Positions 1 to 11,392 of a DNA stretch of 64,000 nucleotides are shown one piece after another. The notes beneath the pieces were generated by a model. That model ran no database searches, was not told the DNA's origin, and saw only the letters and a program-made list of their open reading frames with translations. Positions within the stretch are counted from its first letter, which is position 1. Every line of letters begins with the position of its first letter. A program made the position numbers and the translations under genes. This DNA comes from Gymnothorax reevesii (Eukaryota; Chordata; Actinopteri; Anguilliformes; Muraenidae). Location: contig CM056580.1 of assembly GCA_029721435.1 (NCBI GenBank), positions 26,840,367 to 26,904,366 of the forward strand. The letters run 5' to 3'.

Positions 1-560
1 TAGTGTCCCACAACATATGCACTATTGCATCCCCAAACCATCACAGATGCTGGCTTTTGAACTGAACGCTGATAACAGGAGGGGTTGATCTTTCTCTTCT
101 TTAGCCCGGAGGACACAATGCCCATTATTTCCAACAAGAATGTAAAATTTGGACTTTTCTGACCACAGGACACTTTGCCACTTTGCTTCAGTTCATTTTC
201 AATGAGCCTTGGCCCACAGAACACGGCTGCGCTTCTGGCTCATGCTGATTAATGGCTTCCTTTTTGCATGACAGAGTTTTAGGTGGACTGTGTAAACAGT
301 CAATGGTTTGTTTATGTACTCCTGGGCCCTCTTAGTAATATCAATGAGAGAATCATGCCGGTGAGTGATGCAGTGGCATCTGAGGGCCCGAAGATCACGA
401 GCATCCAGTAAAGGTCTTCGGCCTTGTCTCTCTCTTGTTTCCAGTTTCTCTGAATCTTTTCATGTTGTTATGCACTGTCGATGATGAGACCTTCAAAGCC
501 TTTGCTATTTGACATTGAGGAACATCGTTTTAAAAATTTCACAAAATTCTTTTTACGCAA
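1..560 (-). pseudogene. Tc1-like transposase remnant
   Basis: Conceptual translation of the minus strand gives pieces in different frames. Near 500-440 there is a helix-turn-helix segment (SSSTVHNNMKRFRETG), and from about 420 leftward a segment containing DARDLRALR, then AKRKPLIS, SQKRSRVLWAKAH and WQSVLWSEKSKF. These align block by block with the transposase at 45803-46807 (SSSTVHNIVKRFRESG, NARDLRSLR, AKRKPFIN, TQKRRRLRWAQAH, WKSVLWSDESTF). The first catalytic aspartate of the DDE triad is replaced: WSEKS here against WSDES in the other copy. Stops and frameshifts break the frame. The rest of the catalytic domain would lie left of base 1. The product would bind the terminal repeats and cut and paste DNA at TA sites, but this copy cannot make a working enzyme. 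Confidence 0.75.
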
Positions 561-955
561 GCCTTCTCAGGTTGGAGAACCTCTGGCCACCTTTACTTCT
601 GAGAGACTCAGCCCCTCAAAGACATTCCTTTTATAGCCAATCATGTTACACACCTGATGCCAGTTAATGTAATAACTTGCTAAATGTTCTTTCAGCTGAT
701 CATCTTATATATTAATTGCTTTTTCAGACCTTATTTGTGTGTGTCCCAACTTTTTTGAGACCTGTTGCAGCCAGAAAATTTGAAATGAGCTCATTTTGTG
801 GATGAAGATGTAAAATGTCTCAGTCTCAACATTTGAAATGTTATCTACGTTCTATTGTAAATATTATGTTGGCTCATTGTGATCTCAAAGTCATTGCATT
901 TTGATTTTATTCACAATTTACACTATGTCCCAACTATTTCAGAATTGGGGTTGTA
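1..955 (-). mobile_element. Decayed Tc1-like DNA transposon, cut by window edge
   Basis: The right end reads ACTATGTCCCAAC...GAATTGGGGTTGTA near 919-955. On the minus strand this gives a terminus starting TACAACCCCAATTC followed by GTTGGGACATAGTGTAAAT. It resembles the terminus of the better-preserved Tc1 element at 45440-47030 (AAACCC...GTTGGCACGTTGTGTAAAT). A degraded transposase lies inside, on the minus strand. The left terminus is outside the window. The family assignment rests on the transposase similarity between the two copies, which I can see directly. The clade within Tc1/mariner is inferred. Confidence 0.8.
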
Positions 956-2685
956 GTATATTACATGCACAACTGCTCATACAACATCTCCATCCAAAAT
1001 CATCAGCATGGAGTTTATCCTTTGTTTGAGCCAATACCTGTCTCCATTTGTGAGGGCTTCTGATTTGATGTCAGAACACTTTCCTGGGGATTTGCTACCA
1101 TTTCAGTTTGAAAAGAATTTGTGAGGGTGCATTTTAAGCAGGTAGGCCAGACTCAAAGTTGATTGTCCACATGAGCTGAATGGTGTTGGATCGGTTCAAA
1201 TTCGGGGTTCTTAGCAGGCGGTTGAGCTGTTCTGATCTGATCATGATGAATCATGTATGGAACAGGATAAGGTAGAAGTAAAGAAACCCAGGCTCATGAC
1301 TGTTCCAGCTTTTTAATCAGACCTTAATTGATTAACTTAAGCAGCTGTGATTACACAGATAACTCGCCTCACTCTCTTTCTTCGTGCTAAAGTAGGAGGT
1401 GAGAAAAATCAGCTCACCCTGGCTCCTCCGGGAGCTAGGTTGGCTACCTTTTGTATTGGGTCGTCCCTGAACTGCTGGATGCACAGAATCATCGGCCACT
1501 CTATACCACAACAGAATTTTCTTTTAGTCAAACTAAGAGGCCATGCAGCGTAACTTCATTAGAATGTCTCCTGCCCAGGCTGCTGTCATTGACTCCAGTC
1601 CCAGTAAATTCTGTTCTATTCTATGAATTGCTGCATACCCTTGACATCAGAATGAGTTACTATGGAACCCATGAAGAATGGCTGTTTAGAACACTAAAGG
1701 CAATGACATAAAAAGGCATTGCTGTCCCTGAAAGAACAGACTGAAATCTCACATTCAACAAGGGGAAATCTGGAGTACGTGTTGGAGACTGACAGATTCA
1801 GCGAGTGGCAAAGTCAGCTCCGGTTACCTCACGTCGTCGTACACCTGAAGTGAATGCTCTCCACACCCGGGGTTAATGCTTCTCTCCAGATGGAAACCTG
1901 ATTCTGGCAGACTGGTGTATTAACAGAAACACAACGAGCCTTTGAACATCCTCACTGAACGTGCATTGCAGCCTCCCAGGGAATCAACCATCGTGCCAGA
2001 GGAAGGGTGCCTGCGCACACTGGAATGGACCTCCCATCCTCTCCTGTTTTATGAACAACCAATCCAGTGGCCTTTGATATCACACAATTAAGCACCTGAT
2101 TCGTGAGGTGATTTAAATACGTGTAACCTGTCAGAATCAGATAATTTGAATCACTGAGGCTGTCTCTTTCAATATCTTGACAAACATTCTAGTGCCGGTA
2201 TTACCACAGAACTAGCCGTCTAGCTTCCACAAACCTGCTTGTTCCTCTGATACAAATGCTTATACTTCCAACTGTTTTTTTATTGCAACTGCAAATATGA
2301 AATTTAGCGCTCAGTTGACCAGAATGTTTAATTAAATTCAGTGATTAATTAAAATCTGTATTTCATATTGAAAGCAAGTCTCTTTGCTGGCCCTGCTTTT
2401 CACCTTTCAGGCAGAAGGTGGAGATGGCGGAGGCCCCACGGTTGTACTTATCATCATCTGACCATTATCTCAGAGGGCTTTAGAAACACACTGATGGCTG
2501 GACTTCAGAGTAAACAGCTGTAGGCAGTAGAAAGATTGAGGTGGAGTAAGGTGTGATGCCCTCAGGTTGTGTGGTAGAGTGACAGTTCTGTGGTCTCTTT
2601 TCTGTGTGTGATGGGCAGGAGGCAGAGGTGTGAGGTGTGTGAGTCTGTATTTGTGTGCATGTGACAGTGTGTATCTGTGTACATG
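956..2685. other. No gene recognised
   Basis: Mixed-composition non-coding sequence. Two overlapping short reading frames at 1347-1711 show no known motif or codon signal, and I see no splice-bounded exon or RNA gene. The stretch at 2590-2690 is rich in TGTG steps. Nothing else can be supported. Confidence 0.6.
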
Positions 2686-2872
2686 TTATGATACGTTACG
2701 ATACAATACAATACAATATGATTCACTTTACTATCCCTGTAGGGAAATTTGTCTCGGACTCAAGTGCTAAAAACATATCTCTGCCTTCAGAGGTACAGTA
2801 ACAATAGCCAGAGCAACAGAGCTCAATGCACACATATTTGTGCAAACACCGCAACAAATTATATATTTATCC
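2686..2872 (+). repeat. Interspersed repeat with LINE-tail-like motif
   Basis: A short run of ATACA pentamers (2699-2720) is followed by TTTACTATCCCTGTAGGGAAA and a region ending in repeated AATAAATG/AATAAATA near 2890-2930. A tract of the type 'tttattgtccc-tagggaaatt' is common in fish interspersed repeats related to LINE 3' ends. Recognition is by memory of the motif only. Exact family and boundaries are not determined. Confidence 0.4.
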
Positions 2873-3024
2873 ACAGTTCATAGTCGCACAAAAAATAAAT
2901 GAATAAATAAAAAATGAATAAATAGAAAAGAAGGGAGCACCATGGCACTGTTGCACATGTTAATGTATGTGCTTGTGTGTCTGTGTTTGCTTGTGTGTGC
3001 AGGCGTGCATGTGCGTTTGTGCAT

Positions 3025-3060
3025 GTTTGTGTGTGTGTGTGCGTGTGTGTGTGTGTGTGT
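3025..3060. repeat. (TG)n microsatellite
   Basis: A nearly pure TG dinucleotide tract with one C interruption. It sits in a broader TG-rich stretch (2960-3060). The His/Thr-rich reading frame on the opposite strand is an artefact of this repeat. Confidence 0.95.
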
Positions 3061-3465
3061 CAAAGAAAGATCAATAGTGTGAGAAAGCAAGCATAGAAAA
3101 GCAAAGGTTCAGAGCAGCCTTAATTCAACAATGAACGCAGACAAGTGCGTGGGCGTGTGCATGTCTTCGAGTTTGCGCATCTTTGAATGTACGCGCACAT
3201 GTATGTGGGTCTTCATAAAAGTTCTTCTGAATGAATAATTGAGATGAGCCAAGACTATAACACCTGAACAGAGCCTGATAAGTATCATGATGCAAATACC
3301 ATTGTCTTATACAGCACCTCCAGATAAGGCCTTGTCCTCCGGTACCAGCCTCAGCAAGAGGCATCCGTAATTGGTAGGAATCTCTTTTCAGCTCACACTG
3401 ACACTGATTAAGATTCTCCAGGACATCTGGACACTTCTTAGCATGATGGACATTGTTGAGAGGAA

Positions 3466-4220
3466 TTAAAGGCCCGGTCCCACTGCAAAGAGGATTAATT
3501 GCGCATGAATTTATTATACAAATTTTGGGCGTTCGTTGTCATTCCCAACAAAATTGGCCATAAATGACAAATTTCTTAGTATGAATTACGGATATTTTAA
3601 TAATGTATAGCGAATATATGACGAATAAAAGCGAACATTTAACAAATAAAAGCGAATGCGATTGCTGATGCTCTCCCATGAGGGGTAAAACAGGTAAATG
3701 TTGACAAATGTATTGCAAACATTGCGGATATATAACGAACAATCACGGATGTATAATGCATGTATTTAGGTAATCATCGCAAATCAGATGCAAAGCAGAC
3801 ATAATACAAACGCATTATTTGTGGCCTATCTGCATTCGCTACAAATTTTTTTTTATATTATCTGATGTGGACGTTATAGCCATGCTATATATCCGTTTTA
3901 CACACTGTCCCAGTCCGCTGCCGAGCCGCAATACCTCGTCAGTTGCGGATATCAGCAGATAACAGCGGATATACAACGCATAGATTGAGTATGTATTACG
4001 TATATAAGGCGGATGTCATCCGCAACAAAAATTTTGTGCAGCTCAAAAATCCTGGCTACGGAAAAACGTGCCTCTGCGGATAATTGCGGACGCGTGTGGA
4101 TGTCGGCCGACTCATACAAGCATGTTTCACGAATATTGCGGATGTTTAGCGAATATAAACTAATTTTGTGCGCAATTCATAAGCAAATCTTCCTAAATGC
4201 CAGTGGGACCGGGCCTTTAC
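3466..4220. mobile_element. Non-autonomous DNA transposon with TTAA-type flank
   Basis: The two ends are inverted repeats: AGGCCCGGTCCCACTG at 3470-3485 and its exact reverse complement CAGTGGGACCGGGCCT at 4201-4216. They are flanked by TTAA (3466-3469) on the left and TTAC (4217-4220) on the right, a target duplication with one mismatch. Length is about 750 bp and no transposase reading frame is present. The interior is unusual: repeated GCGGAT/GCGAAT-type motifs lie on both strands (for example near 3724, 3945, 3963, 4009, 4075 and 4135), including GCGGATGTCATCCGC at 4009-4023, which is an inverted repeat around GTC. The TTAA target suggests piggyBac or Kolobok. The AGG terminus fits Kolobok better than the CCC of piggyBac, but this is inference. 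Confidence 0.75.
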
Positions 4221-5890
4221 ATAGGAGTAACCCGACGGAAACAGGCAAATTTTAAACCCACGCTACCTCTGTCTGGATTCGACCAGTTGCACTGCTCGGT
4301 ACTCCCAGTCATTGCTGGCTAATGATGTAGCTTCTTCCAGCATTGCATTGTGATGATCCATCACACACAGTGTCTCATAGATCCCAAATGAACTGCGGGA
4401 ATGAAATATTCAACAGTGCCATTAAATTACCTAAAGGTTGCTGGTGATAGTCAGCCAATGAAGATGCCAATGTGTTAATTACCATCTATTATGAATGTCT
4501 GTCTCCTGCTAAATAAACATCCAGACAGACAACCTTTGTGCCTTCTAGTCAGCTCTTTGCTATTTTGTACTGACAACTGGTGTAATTTATTATTATATTT
4601 CAGAAAGGTCACAGAGTGAAAGTACAAGCCATGCGACTGCATTAGGACGTAAAACATTATCTTGAAAGCCATTATTAGCCAGGCTTGGTTGTTGTTGTTT
4701 AAATTTTTTCAAACACTGGAATTTAAACATTTCTAACTGGGAGTTAATAAACTTCAGAATCTGTCTCCATTATTGTATTTCAAGCAAATCTATTATTCTG
4801 TATCAGTTGGAATTTTATCAGGGGAAAATACGCCAAACAGTCGAGGTCGAGATCATTTGGAGAACCAAGATCATTTGGAGAACCATTTAATGCCTCTTGT
4901 TTAGAGGGGGTTTCTGTGGAGGGACTGCTTTAATCCTCATGGTGGTGTGTAATTTTCATTAAATGTCAATTTGTTATTAATTCAAAGCAAACCTTAAGTA
5001 AAATTGTATTCATTAATCAACCTGCCGTCGACCGGTCCGCTAATTAAAACATTGCGGGTCGAGCTCGTTATTCATTGGCAGACCTGATTGTTATTGTCGT
5101 CTCATCATCCTAATTCTCACTCCCATCATTTATTTTTTCCGTTGTCCTTGTGGTCTTGTTAATAATTAAAATTTCTTCCTCCACCGACACCCTTTGAATT
5201 TTGAATCATGGAAAAAGATGTTGCAGTAATACAAAACAGATGCTATCAATGGGTAGAGAGGGATAATGCACATGGTACATTGAATAAATTGTGTGTGTGT
5301 TTATTTCTGCACAACATAACCATTCCTTTTAATTATTCAGCATTAGATTTACTCTTAATGTTTGAAACTGTGATTAAATCATGCCACCAGAAGGATAAAT
5401 CTGGAGTTGAAGTTCCTGTCTAATCTCAGGTATGCGCTGCATGTCTTTAACATTTTAAGAAGCGCGGGAAACAGGATAAGACAAATCGACCATGGCATGG
5501 CAAATAAAGAAGCCGAGAACCTAACTGCTGTCGATCAACAAAGCAGACAGCCTGAAATAGCACCCAGAATCCTCTCTGCTGATAATGAAGTTACTTCCAC
5601 GTTGACCTTGACCTCTAATTAGTCTCTCGTGCTCATTTTGAGTTTTATATATTCTAATACATGTATTTATTCAATTTTTATCTAAAAACCTCCCAATATA
5701 ATCTTAATTGGCAGAGGGAGGGAGGAAGCGGGCTGAATCTGATCTTTCATTTACTTTTGTAATTAATCAAGGTGAACTCATCAGGGATTGTTTCTGCTTG
5801 AACAGTGATGATATCTTGACAAGCAGCAATAATTAAACAGGGGCCAGACTGAGGTCTCCTACTCCCCAAACAACAGAGAAAAAACACACA
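4221..5890. other. Non-coding, A+T-rich; possible conserved segment
   Basis: No reading frame has recognisable content. The part from about 4930 to 5205 has many TAAT/ATTA cores (for example TTATTAATTC, CATTAATCAA, GCTAATTAAAAC) broken by short G+C-rich words, an appearance typical of developmental enhancers. I cannot test conservation here. Confidence 0.4.
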
Positions 5891-6124
5891 ACCTCATTGC
5901 ATACATGGATAGTACCATTCAAAAAAAAAAAAAAAAAAAACACACACACAAACACACAATCTGATTGCATGCTAGCATTGTGCGTTTTTTTAATGCACGA
6001 GATGCATGCATCTCATTTCATTCATGCATAGCGCCAGTGGAAAAAAAAACAAACCAAAAACCAAAAGAAGAAAAAAAAAACACACCGCCCAATTCATTAC
6101 ATGCATAGTACCATTCAAAAGTTT
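5881..6124. repeat. Partially duplicated segment around poly(A)/CA tract
   Basis: A unit reading roughly AAAACACACA..CATTGCATACATGGATAGTACCATTC at 5881-5921 recurs at about 6079-6119 as AACACACCGCCC..CATTACATGCATAGTACCATTC. A third, weaker match follows the poly(A)/(CA) tract at 5922-5960. This looks like local duplication or repeated capture of one element end. Confidence 0.5.
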
Positions 6125-6240
6125 GGAATCATCCAGAGATTTTTATGTTTTTCAAAAATTTAAGTCATTTGCAGTGAAGAAGATAACGCTGATCAGAAAT
6201 TGCAGCCAAACAGTTCATAATTAATAAATTATTCATTTGA
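6106..6240 (+). repeat. Fragment of Tc1-type fish DNA element
   Basis: It begins AGTACCATTCAAAAGTTTGG, a terminal sequence I know as very common in fish Tc1/mariner-type miniature elements, then continues with a short segment ending near TTAATAAATTATTCATT. Only one end can be recognised. No transposase coding is present. Confidence 0.5.
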
Positions 6241-6429
6241 ATTAATCATAAGTACAGTCACATTTATAATGTTAACAGATGAAAGTCATTCCATGTATGC
6301 GATCGCCGAATTAAATTAAATTAAATTAATTAATTGTGTAATTTATGTTATGTTTACATTCATTGTTGTATCCAAAAGGCTTAATGAATAAATAAAAATA
6401 AATAAAGATGTAAGGGTTGGTAGAGTGGA

Positions 6430-6894
6430 GTTCAGATGCGGCGGCCGGCAGAGGTGTACCAAGCCCAGAGCCGAGCACAGCAGAAAGTGATAGAGGAAAT
6501 AGAAGGAGCAAGGCTCGCGTTTCTGAAAACACGACAAGGTGCCAAAAACAAAGCAAGCCTAAATAGAGAAAAATAAATCCCAAACAAACGAGAAAAGAAG
6601 GCACCACTCAATAGTGCGTGAAAATACCAAAAGAAGCAGAGCTTCCCAGAAATAATAGAGAATATAAGAGTAAAACTAACCCAGACTACAAATATTTTCA
6701 GCTGAGGTGAATAACTAAAAAGCAGACATTCCAGCAAAGGAGGCGTGGCGGACCTCTGGCTTATATAGACTCCGGGGAAGCACCGCCCAGGAATAATCAG
6801 CCAGCTGGGTGAAAAATCCAATGGGGAAAGAATGCGATGTCGTCAGGGACGAGAGTAATAAAGAAAGCAAAAAGCACATACAGAAACCATGACA
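6430..6894 (-). mobile_element. Gypsy-type LTR fragment (copy 1)
   Basis: On the minus strand the sequence starts TGTCATGGTTTCTGTATG at 6894. About 100 bases later it has a segment (AGCTGGCTGATTATTCC, then TCTATATAAG) that matches the plus-strand copy at 45196-45440 (AGCTGGTTGATTGAGC, then TCTATATAAG). CTATATAAG is a good TATA box, as expected for an LTR promoter. Downstream similarity fades into T-rich sequence. The TGTCATGG start is typical of fish Ty3/Gypsy-type LTRs (recalled, not searched). No internal coding region, primer site or second LTR adjoins it, so it is a solo or truncated LTR. Confidence 0.6.
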
Positions 6895-7564
6895 AAAGAA
6901 GCTGAGGATGTCATACAAATATGCGCACTTCTGTCTTGAGGAAAAAAATGATGGGTTTAATCAGGACTGAGACACAAGTAGAAGGTATTTACCACAGCAA
7001 GTACATTAGAGTCTCTATTTCTGGTCCCTGCTCAACAGATACTTCACCGGTCCTCAGCCAGCCTTACTGAAGAGTACCGAACAAACCTTTGGATATCAGC
7101 AATGCAGATAGGTCTCCACAATGCTCATAGAATTTAGAAAAAAGCTGTGAATGTTGAGCAGATCCAACTGAAATTTTTTTTTTATGTGCAGATTGTTGTG
7201 TGTGCCCTCAGTTTAGCTGCTCTCTGATACGAGTGTTAATCTGAACAAACGTGCCCCACGACCACAGAAATTGACGTAGTGACAAATGTCACACTGATGA
7301 CATGGTGTTTCAAATTGAGCCTTGTGCTCACATTTTAAACATTGAGGCCCTGAGCAAAGGATAGATTTGGAGCTGAACCTTTTTTTCTTTTGACCTATAT
7401 AGGAGATGTGGACCCTCAGCCTCCATCCCATCACACGACCATCTTGTTTAATCGTTATAGAGTGGAAGTCACTTCACACTGTGGGAGCTCACCAGTATGA
7501 CAGGAGGGGCCTCTCAGCCATGCTTTATCATCCCTGAGGGAAGGCGCAGTGTAAGTCCCATTCA
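6895..7564. other. No gene recognised
   Basis: Ordinary non-coding sequence. Short reading frames on the minus strand have no known motif. Confidence 0.55.
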
Positions 7565-7677
7565 GGGGTCCGTTTTCTGGAACCACAGATGCTAACTTAG
7601 TTGGAACCACTGACTGTGAAATGGACGAACTTTGTAAGTTGCTAACTTAGCAACTACGCTTTTGGGAAATGCACCCC
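7565..7677 (+). mobile_element. ~113-bp palindromic miniature element, copy 1
   Basis: Begins AGGGGTCCGTTTTCTGGAA and ends GGGAAATGCACCCC. The interior has CACAGATGCTAACTTAG, TGACTGTGAAATGGACGAAC and GTAAGTTGCTAACTTAGC. Both ends carry related words in inverted orientation. A second copy in the opposite orientation lies at 11393-11508, so this is a dispersed miniature inverted-repeat element. It has no coding capacity. Confidence 0.7.
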
Positions 7678-8380
7678 AGAGCGGGGAATCCCAGGGGGCT
7701 GATTATTAAATGATTTTTTCTTTTTTTAATCAATTCTGTCTGGTTAATTTTAGAGGGTAGGAACCATAAACAAACCTTTTTGCACATTACAGTTTTTAAA
7801 GAATTTATCTTTGTTAGAATGTATGACAATGTCACTTCCGAATTTTATTCTCTTGCAGTTGTAACCAAAATCCATTTCCTGCGCGTGACAGAAAATAAAT
7901 ATTGTTGACCTATTTATCCACCTGTGATTTGGTTTTCAAGAGAAACAAGACCAACTCTTCTCACAAAAATAATCCTCTGTAGCTGGTGTTAAACAGTGAT
8001 GGTCTTGTGTGGAGCAAAGCACCTCACAGGAGCTCTTTGGAGTAACAGCAGGATGGAGGCTAATGATCGCACAGGGAGAGGGAAGACAGGCAGGGTAAGA
8101 TAGTGCGGCGCAGCATGCCTGCTTTTCCTAAAGCAAATATTTTCACACCGCATCCCAACTGCGCCTGCAGCCACTCAGCGCTCACCCATCTCCATATTCA
8201 ACACCCTCCCCAGCTGCCAAATCCCCTCCCAAAAAAGAAGAGGAAGAAAAAAAAAAAAAAACACTCAGCATGCTGGCCAAATACACAGACCCAACCAGAA
8301 AGACTTGGCTATTGTTTCAGTTTCCACCTCATAAATAATCATCAACTGGTTAAGGCATTTAAATAATAATAATCTAAAAC
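7678..8380. other. No gene recognised
   Basis: Non-coding sequence including a short A-rich tract at about 8235-8262. Nothing functional can be supported. Confidence 0.55.
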
Positions 8381-8381
8381 A

Positions 8382-8414
<33 letters not shown>
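8381..8414. repeat. (CA)n microsatellite
   Basis: About 15 CA units, then ACATACATACAT. It explains the Cys/Val-rich reading frame on the opposite strand. Confidence 0.95.
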
Positions 8415-8417
<3 letters not shown>

Positions 8418-10133
8418 TACATAAGCACAGTCACAAACACCCAAAATCATTTAGGCAGCTCAAACAGAGCGTATCATTCCTTGGGGGTCCGACACTGCTT
8501 TGACGCATCCCAATCGCTTGAGGAATATGTAGGTATTTAATCGCGTGTTGCTCCTATCCAAATTTGATTACATAATTTATTCATGCAGTCATGGATGTCT
8601 TTTCCATTCTTCGCTCTCTCCTTTTTTCTGTAAAGGAAGAAAACACAGACAAAACACACACCCCCCCCCCTTCCATTTCCTCCTCACTCCTTTACTCATC
8701 TGGGGGGGAAAGGGCCCTGATGTATTTACCCAGCTTTTGCTGGAGTCCATGTGCAGGAAAACCAATCTGTTTGTTTGCGCCTGGAGGGCTCCCTGATCTG
8801 TGTGTCCTGAAAGTAAGACGCTGGGAGGGAGGAACAGCAGAAATAGCCTTAGGGTGTGAACCACAGCCTCTGTCAGACCCTGGTGCTGATGTGACCACAG
8901 CTCGAACGCGCTCCTCAAAGCGCATCAGGAGGCTCGTTTTCTGCCCATAAACTGCCCCCGGCTAAAATTGAGAGGTGGCTGTGTTCATGTTTGGGGGGGA
9001 GGGTAAGGCAGGCAAACCTTTGATCTTTGATCTTGAGCCAGAACCCCACGCAAAAAATGTACAGTACGCATGTGTGTGTGCGTGTGTACACTGTTTATAC
9101 AAACATATATATAAGTAAAATCCAAGCCTTGTCCTTCTGGTAGCCTGAAAGAGTAATGGGTTTTTTGGCCAAATTTAAAATCACATGCACATTCAGTGCA
9201 CTCTTGGCCATGTCAAACTGAAATACCCTCATCACCCAACAGTTTTATTAATAATTCAATGGATCACAAGAGTTAGAGGGTTTTTAACCATTTTTTTTCT
9301 TTCTTTTTTATGGATTTATGTATGAAATGAGCCCTAAAGCAATGTTTACCACACAGAGAAGTGACCGCCTGAGGTCGGGTCCAATAGTAGAGGGCTCAGC
9401 CATGACACTGGTTCGACAATTGGAGCCGTGTTGAGCAAATCGTGCTAAACAAGCGACCTGAAGGACTATAAAGGATGAAAATCTGCAGTCTACCATAATT
9501 CCATCTCATAACCACAAGGACATGTTACACTATGCTATACAGCTCATTGCACAGTGAGCAGAGCCGTTGCATCCTGATTCAGCGTTATTTAGTTTTCCCC
9601 ACGGTCTGGCTGCGTGTCTTTTTTTTGGCTCTCTGATTGATTTCAATCATTCAATAGCTGTCTTTTGGCTTCGCGCCGCCCCTTGACCATTCCTCTGCCC
9701 TCTCCCGCACCTGATCCTAGTTGTAATTGCTGTCTCTGTATGTTAAAAGCCGTCATTCATGTCTTTAAAAGTTTGAAATAGTTTCTGAGTGAAAATACCA
9801 TACAGTATGCATGCGCCAAACACTGAGAGACATTCAGCGGTTCTTCAAACATCCACATAAAAAAACATAAATAGTATATACAAATTTTAAGTTGCATCAA
9901 TGACTAAATCACCGAATGGGGAAAAACCCAATAGGAGGTCCTTATTCTTATTTTTTTTAAAAAAGCGTATGCTCATGAAATCACTGGCTTCTGCATTTCC
10001 TGCAAACTCATGTGTCAGTCCATCCATATATGCTTTATCTACAAGGTGTCCATCAGGCAGGGAAGACAGGGGGTGCTGGACACAATTCCAGAATGCACTG
10101 CATGAAGGGTGGGACTAATCTTGAATATCCATC
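8415..10133. other. No gene recognised
   Basis: Non-coding. 8580-8950 contains overlapping open frames on both strands (up to 119 codons). They overlap each other, start in a C-tract/G-tract region, and show no motif, so I treat them as chance. A CCAAT-like or promoter signal could not be supported. Confidence 0.5.
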
Positions 10134-10559
10134 ACAGTTCCCAGAAACAAAACAAAACAAAACTAGAGGGCACTCGGCAGAGTGCATACCTCTGCCACGC
10201 CATATATCTGTTCTATTGGTTAAAAAATATGTTCTGGATCACTTCCAAAATTAAATCAACTCTTCCTTGGACTACCAACTATCTTCCTGCCATATTTTGT
10301 GCCAAACTGTGCAGAGTTATCTAGTCAGAAATATCATACAGATCTGCGTTAGACATACAGTATATTTTAATCCTTCCAGATCCAGAAGACAGAATTCTGG
10401 ATCACTCCCAAAATTTAATCAACTCATCCTTGGACTACCACCAATCATCCTACCAAATTTTGGGCCCAACATTTTGAGTTATCCTGTAAACAGACAGACA
10501 GATGGATGGACCGACAAACACACAGGAGTGAAAACATAACCTTCTTGGCAGAGGTATAA
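10134..10559 (-). repeat. Retroposon-like interspersed repeat with internal duplication
   Basis: On the minus strand it starts CCTCTGCCAAGAAGGTTATG and ends CAGAGGTATGCACTCTGCCG-AGTGCCCTCTAGTT, followed by TTTGTTTTGTTTTG (an A-rich flank on the plus strand). The GGTATGCACTCTGCCGAG terminus is a common end of animal non-LTR retroposons or SINEs (recalled). Internally a ~70-base block is present twice: 10231-10301 and 10393-10463 both read TTCTGGATCACT(T/C)CCAAAATT..ATCAACTC..CCTTGGACTACCA. It has no coding capacity. Confidence 0.6.
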
Positions 10560-11392
10560 AAAGACATCATACTAATTGCTACAGTTAGTATCATGAGAAC
10601 CTCCATACATCAATGTTCTCAGAGGACCATCCTTCCTAAAGTTACAACTGACATGCAGCATCCCGAATCCAAAAAAATTCAAGTTGTTTTGTTTTCTTTT
10701 TCTTCAATTTCCAATGCCCATGTGATGCAGTGGATTGTAAGAGTTAAAAATGTATGCACTAATTTGTATTTTTAAATTTTTCCATCGGAAGAGAAGCAGG
10801 AAAATGATAAAGAGGGAAGTACAGAAGTTCTTGGGCTCGTATCGCTCCCTCTAGTAGTTTGTTCATTAATCTTCATGGACAGTTGAAAAGTCACATCACA
10901 AGAGGGTCATGCTGGAAAAAAAGATCAAAATGACACTGACTAATATCAATTGGTTTAGTATTTATCTGGAAATGTGAAAACATTAACATCACTTTTCTTG
11001 TTTAACGCTGAGGCGTATTGTTTTTGTGTTGTTCTTCATAAGAGCTACAATGCCCCTTTTTAAGCAGTGCGTGAAACATTAATGTGAGAAAAATGTAAAT
11101 AAATGAGTCAAATGAATAAAAATATGTGCATGTGCGTGAAGTACCTCTCCAAAAACATAGTAATATTTCTTAATTTACAAGTTGTTTTGCTAGTTCACTT
11201 TTTACGTACTTAAGCGAAGAAACGCAAAAATATAAATTTACTGATGAGAGCTAGTGAGTAACTTCATGGTTAACTGGTGAAGGTTAATGTGATATGCTTA
11301 AACAAATAAACTGATAGATTGCCAAAGTTTTGTTTAATGTATTTGGGTGTTTTTTAACACAGTTGAGTGGATTTAGAATTCGTTCTGGGTTG
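10560..11392. other. No gene recognised
   Basis: A+T-rich non-coding DNA. No motif or RNA gene seen. Confidence 0.55.

Noticed and set aside
8589..8950. 119- and 109-codon frames on opposite strands
   Set aside because: They overlap almost fully, with no conserved domain and no splice-site context.
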